A DNA stretch of 64,000 nucleotides, taken from positions 1-64,000 of the forward strand of contig NZ_AOIP01000017.1 of NCBI RefSeq assembly GCF_000337535.1, written 5' to 3'. Below are positions 61,597 through 64,000 of this stretch, one piece after another. This stretch comes from Natrialba aegyptia DSM 13077 (lineage in GTDB: Archaea; Halobacteriota; Halobacteria; Halobacteriales; Natrialbaceae). A model generated the notes under the pieces. It was not told the origin of the DNA. It ran no database searches and saw only the letters and a program-made list of their open reading frames with translations. Numbering within the stretch: position 1 is the first letter of the stretch; each line of letters begins with the position of its first letter. Position numbers and translations under genes: made by a program.

Positions 61597-62277
61597 TTAC
61601 GGGGCGACGCCGACGGTAAGCAGCGTCCCGAACTCGCGATAACGTTCGACCATCTCCTCGCGGGTATCCCAGTTCTGCGTCGGGAATTCGGCCTCGGCAG
61701 GGATCGTGATCTCGCGGTCGGGAATGGTGTCCTGCTCGGCGACGTAGAGCCCCGACTCCCGGAAGGCATCGCGGTACTGCTCGCGGTCCCAGCGGGTCAT
61801 CTCGATCGAGATTTTCTCCTGCCACTGGTGAGAGTGGACGTTTTCCTCGTAGTAGTTGACGGCACAGTAGAAGGTTCCACCAGGACGAAGCACACGAGCG
61901 ATCTCCGCGAGCGTTTCGCGCGGATCTGCGGCGTAGTAAAACGCCTCCATGGACCAGACGTGATCAATCGTGTTCTCGCCGAACGGAAGCGAGCCGAAGT
62001 CACCGACGAGGTAAGAAACCTGCTCGTCGTCCGTATAGCCCGCCGCATTATGCGCCATCTCGGGCGACCCATCGAGTCCATAAATTCGACCCGCATCCTT
62101 GGTATCTCGAAGCGCCCGGCCCGCATAGCCGCTCCCACAACCCAGATCGAGCACCGTATCACCGGGTTCGACCGGAATGCGGGCGAGTGCGTGCTTTGCC
62201 GTATGCCAGTGGCGCTCTTCCATTCCTCGATCGCGACCGCTCGTAGCCCAGTCGTCGAACTCCTCGCGTACGCTCAT
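61597..62277 (-). CDS. Class I SAM-dependent methyltransferase
   Basis: 226 aa. Motif I is VLDLGCGSGYAG (about 42-53), then YGLDGSPEMA, VGDFGSLPF, SMEAFYYAADP and LRPGGTFYCAVNYYEEN. It resembles small-molecule or ubiE-type methyltransferases; the substrate is unknown. ATG 62277 starts MSVREEFDDWATSG. About 110 nt upstream is a DtxR-like box at 62385-62400, so control by metal availability is possible. Confidence 0.9.
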   Translation of the reverse strand: MSVREEFDDWATSGRDRGMEERHWHTAKHALARIPVEPGDTVLDLGCGSGYAGRALRDTKDAGRIYGLDGSPEMAHNAAGYTDDEQVSYLVGDFGSLPFGENTIDHVWSMEAFYYAADPRETLAEIARVLRPGGTFYCAVNYYEENVHSHQWQEKISIEMTRWDREQYRDAFRESGLYVAEQDTIPDREITIPAEAEFPTQNWDTREEMVERYREFGTLLTVGVAP

Positions 62278-62616
62278 GTCCGTTCTACGTCGCTCCGTGT
62301 GCAAAACGAGTTCGGCTTGCACCGACAGCCGAAACTGATGACCGGCGTGTCACAATTGCCGTGTGCTCTTACAGCGACAGATTCTTTAGGGTAGCCTAAA
62401 AATATACGCGTGGAGAGAAACAGGCCGGCCGAACTACCGTGGGCATCGGTGGTGGCCGTCACTGACGGCGCGACTCTCCGAATAGCGATCTTTTAGCGAG
62501 TATCCGGAAACGCACGACAGCAAGAACAGTATGCGGTGACTCGACGGAGAAGCCGATGGCGGCGAGTTCCATCGATCCGCACTATTAAGTCGATCCCGAA
62601 AGTTGTTCACGCCAGT
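62278..62616. promoter_or_regulatory. Divergent region with metal-box and promoters
   Basis: It separates the minus-strand methyltransferase from the plus-strand gene at 62617. It holds TTTAGG-n4-CCTAAA (62385-62400) next to an AT-rich TATA (AAAAATATA). An AT-rich stretch, CTATTAAGT, near 62582-62590 suits the plus gene's TATA. No gene is seen inside. Confidence 0.5.
62385..62400. promoter_or_regulatory. DtxR/IdeR-like operator TTTAGGGTAGCCTAAA
   Basis: A 6+4+6 inverted repeat with the core TTAGG-n-GCCTAA that resembles the binding boxes of DtxR/IdeR/SirR metal-dependent repressors. It adjoins the TATA-like AAAAATATA (62397-62405). Such sites in haloarchaea control iron or manganese genes through Idr/SirR proteins. 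Confidence 0.55.
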
Positions 62617-63195
62617 ATGGATTACACGCTCGAGATCGAGGAGACACCCACCACGGTACCGGGTGGGACAGGCATTCTCTTGCTCCATCCAAGTACCGGC
62701 GAAACCGACCGCATCGACACCGATTTTCTCAAAACCGATACGGATCATTTCCTCGTCGTCTCCACTCGAACGACTGCCCGCGAGGCCAAACAGAAACTCG
62801 AGTACTACGATGTCGACGAAGACCGCGCCGAAATCCTCGACACCCTCAGCATCGAACACGGCTATTCGCGCCGCCAGAGCGACAGCGTCCACTACGTCGC
62901 TGCCCCCGACGATGTCGACGGCATCGTCGACCACATCGACGGCTTTCTCGACGCCCACGACGGCAAACTCAGAATAAGCTTCGACTCCGTCACCGAACTC
63001 GCCTACTACGCCGGCGACGAAGAGGCACTCGACGCCGTCGACCGCATCCTCGAACTCCTCGCAGCGTACGACGCCGTCGGTCTCTTTCACGTCTCCGAAG
63101 ACCCCCACGATCCCGAACTCGTCGAGCGATTCCGGGAACGCTTCGATGGCGTGATCGACCTCGACGAGGACGGAAGCATCGACGTCGATTTCTGA
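62617..63195 (+). CDS. Conserved haloarchaeal protein (DUF7090-type by memory)
   Basis: 192 aa. After MDYTLEIEETPTTVPGGTGILLLHPSTGETD comes an alpha/beta domain with TDTDHFLVVSTRTTAREAKQKLEYYDVDEDRAEILDTLSIE-like segments (TDTDHFLVVSTRTT, KLEYYDVDEDRAEILDTLS), then the central SFDSVTELAYYAG. The ATP-loop type opening and the layout suggest a RecA/KaiC-like fold without a full Walker motif. Real haloarchaeal codon usage. Function unknown; the TATA near 62584 indicates a leaderless mRNA. Confidence 0.8.
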   Translation: MDYTLEIEETPTTVPGGTGILLLHPSTGETDRIDTDFLKTDTDHFLVVSTRTTAREAKQKLEYYDVDEDRAEILDTLSIEHGYSRRQSDSVHYVAAPDDVDGIVDHIDGFLDAHDGKLRISFDSVTELAYYAGDEEALDAVDRILELLAAYDAVGLFHVSEDPHDPELVERFRERFDGVIDLDEDGSIDVDF

Positions 63196-63260
63196 CGACG
63201 ACCGCGGTGAGTTCCCGAAACGCACACGTATTTCTCCACCCGAAACTCGGGGCGTCGTTC

Positions 63261-64000
63261 TCACTCCGCAAGCGCATCGAACGTCTTCTCCGCCCACCTG
63301 ATCGCGTACTCGGGTCCGTGGTGACGATACGCATCCGTATCGAGCGCCCCGAACGGTGCGGGTAACTCGATTGCGTGTTTGATCGCCGCACACGCGAGTT
63401 CAGTCGCGTCCGCAAAATCCGTGTCACCGCGTGCGACCGCCCGCGACAATTCCCCAACGCGGTCTTCGAGTCTCGTTCCCGCATCCTGCCAAGAATCGCC
63501 GAGAGCCGCGCGGTCGGTCCGGTCGTGCCACGTCGCGAACGTCTCGCGCGTCTGCAGTCCCAGCCAGCCGTCGTACAGCGCCGCAGCGATCTGGTAGGTG
63601 CTGTTGGGCCCGCGCTCGACCGCCCGGTCGAGATCCACGTACCGCTCCTCGAAGAACCCGAGGAAGTGTTCGGGCGTCTCGAGTCCCAGTTCGACGAACG
63701 CCTCCGCGAGCAGGAACTCGATGAACGGCTCCGGAGACCCCTCGACGCGCGGTTTGACGAGCACGATCGGCGGATCGGTCTGGCGCGTCCAGACGACGCT
63801 GCCGTCGCCCGGCATCCCGATCGTCAGATCCGAACTCGCGTAGCGAGCGAGCAGCGTCGGGGCATCCGCGGGGAGCCACGCGTCGGGATAGCTCACCGGG
63901 TCGAGTCCGTCGACGAGGAGGCCGAGGTCCTCCGCCTGCGCGGGCGGCAGCGTCTCGAAGTCACGCTCACAGTCAATAACGAGTGCGCCCGGAGCGTGTT
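63261..64000 (-). CDS. Conserved haloarchaeal protein, 5' end cut off
   Basis: The visible 246 residues run from the window edge to the stop at 63261. The frame is open past the GTG at 63896 and includes ALVIDCERDFETLPPAQAEDLGLLVDGLDP, so the start is outside the window. The rest has VVWTRQTDPPIVLVKPRVEGSPEPF, a helical middle and CAAIKHAIELPAPFGALDTD. The pattern of conserved Asp, Glu and Arg suggests an unrecognised domain. It is convergent with the gene at 62617-63195 (66-nt gap). Confidence 0.8.
   Translation of the reverse strand, partial: HAPGALVIDCERDFETLPPAQAEDLGLLVDGLDPVSYPDAWLPADAPTLLARYASSDLTIGMPGDGSVVWTRQTDPPIVLVKPRVEGSPEPFIEFLLAEAFVELGLETPEHFLGFFEERYVDLDRAVERGPNSTYQIAAALYDGWLGLQTRETFATWHDRTDRAALGDSWQDAGTRLEDRVGELSRAVARGDTDFADATELACAAIKHAIELPAPFGALDTDAYRHHGPEYAIRWAEKTFDALAE

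Overview
The window comes from a haloarchaeon, most likely a member of the Natrialbaceae (Natrinema/Haloterrigena-like). The support is strongly GC-rich codon third positions, very acidic proteins, Tat-type lipoprotein signals (RR motif plus lipobox Cys), leaderless genes with TATA boxes about 25-30 nt upstream, archaeal AlaRS and RfcS, a SAMP2 ubiquitin-like protein, a Bat-type HTH regulator and a tRNA intron with a bulge-helix-bulge motif. The first 18 bases are the Nextera transposase mosaic end, so position 1 is a contig end and not natural sequence.

Layout. 1-2 kb: contig edge, intron-containing tRNA-Arg(TCT), a 23-bp duplicate of its 3' end, a type IV pilin gene and the decayed remains of a second pilin. 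2.4-8.8 kb: secreted and metabolic singletons (Tat protein, VOC protein, carboxylesterase, cupredoxin lipoprotein, SDR, universal stress protein, MFS, DUF6517 lipoprotein). 8.9-11.5 kb: metY-metX, overlapping. 13.2-21.5 kb: serB and serA flanking a peptide-type ABC operon (binding protein, two permeases, fused double ATPase). 22.5-24.9 kb: a candidate structured RNA, an unlisted 56-aa zinc-ribbon protein, hisI and a coiled-coil protein. 25-29 kb: DUF2178-like membrane protein with XRE regulator, universal stress protein, HPP protein, and a pair made of a degenerate ANL-type protein and a Cys-nucleophile hydrolase. 29.4-38 kb: alaS, a degenerate sensor kinase, and rfcS interrupted by a 699-residue intein in its Walker A motif. 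38-41.4 kb: bactofilin-like protein, samp2, glyA. 41.7-55 kb: a scattered glycine betaine catabolic region (BCCT transporter, threonine/serine ammonia-lyase, dimethylglycine dehydrogenase-type flavoprotein, sarcosine oxidase, Rieske monooxygenase, Bat-type regulator). 55-64 kb: SHOCT protein, XPD/Rad3-type helicase with a heptamer VNTR upstream, a second membrane-protein/XRE module, CPBP protease, DUF1684 protein, a methyltransferase with a DtxR-like box upstream, and two conserved haloarchaeal proteins, the last cut by the window end.

How the genes fit together. Serine, glycine, one-carbon and methionine metabolism dominate: serA and serB make serine, glyA links serine and glycine, metX/metY make homocysteine. 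BCCT, Rieske oxygenase, dimethylglycine dehydrogenase, sarcosine oxidase, GlyA and IlvA can be read as uptake and stepwise demethylation of glycine betaine to glycine, serine and pyruvate. The most unusual signals are the riboswitch-like RNA at 22.7 kb, the tRNA-Arg intron, the rfcS intein with an unexplained central domain, a palindromic repeat family, two 7-bp tandem repeats, and several enzymes that have lost catalytic residues.
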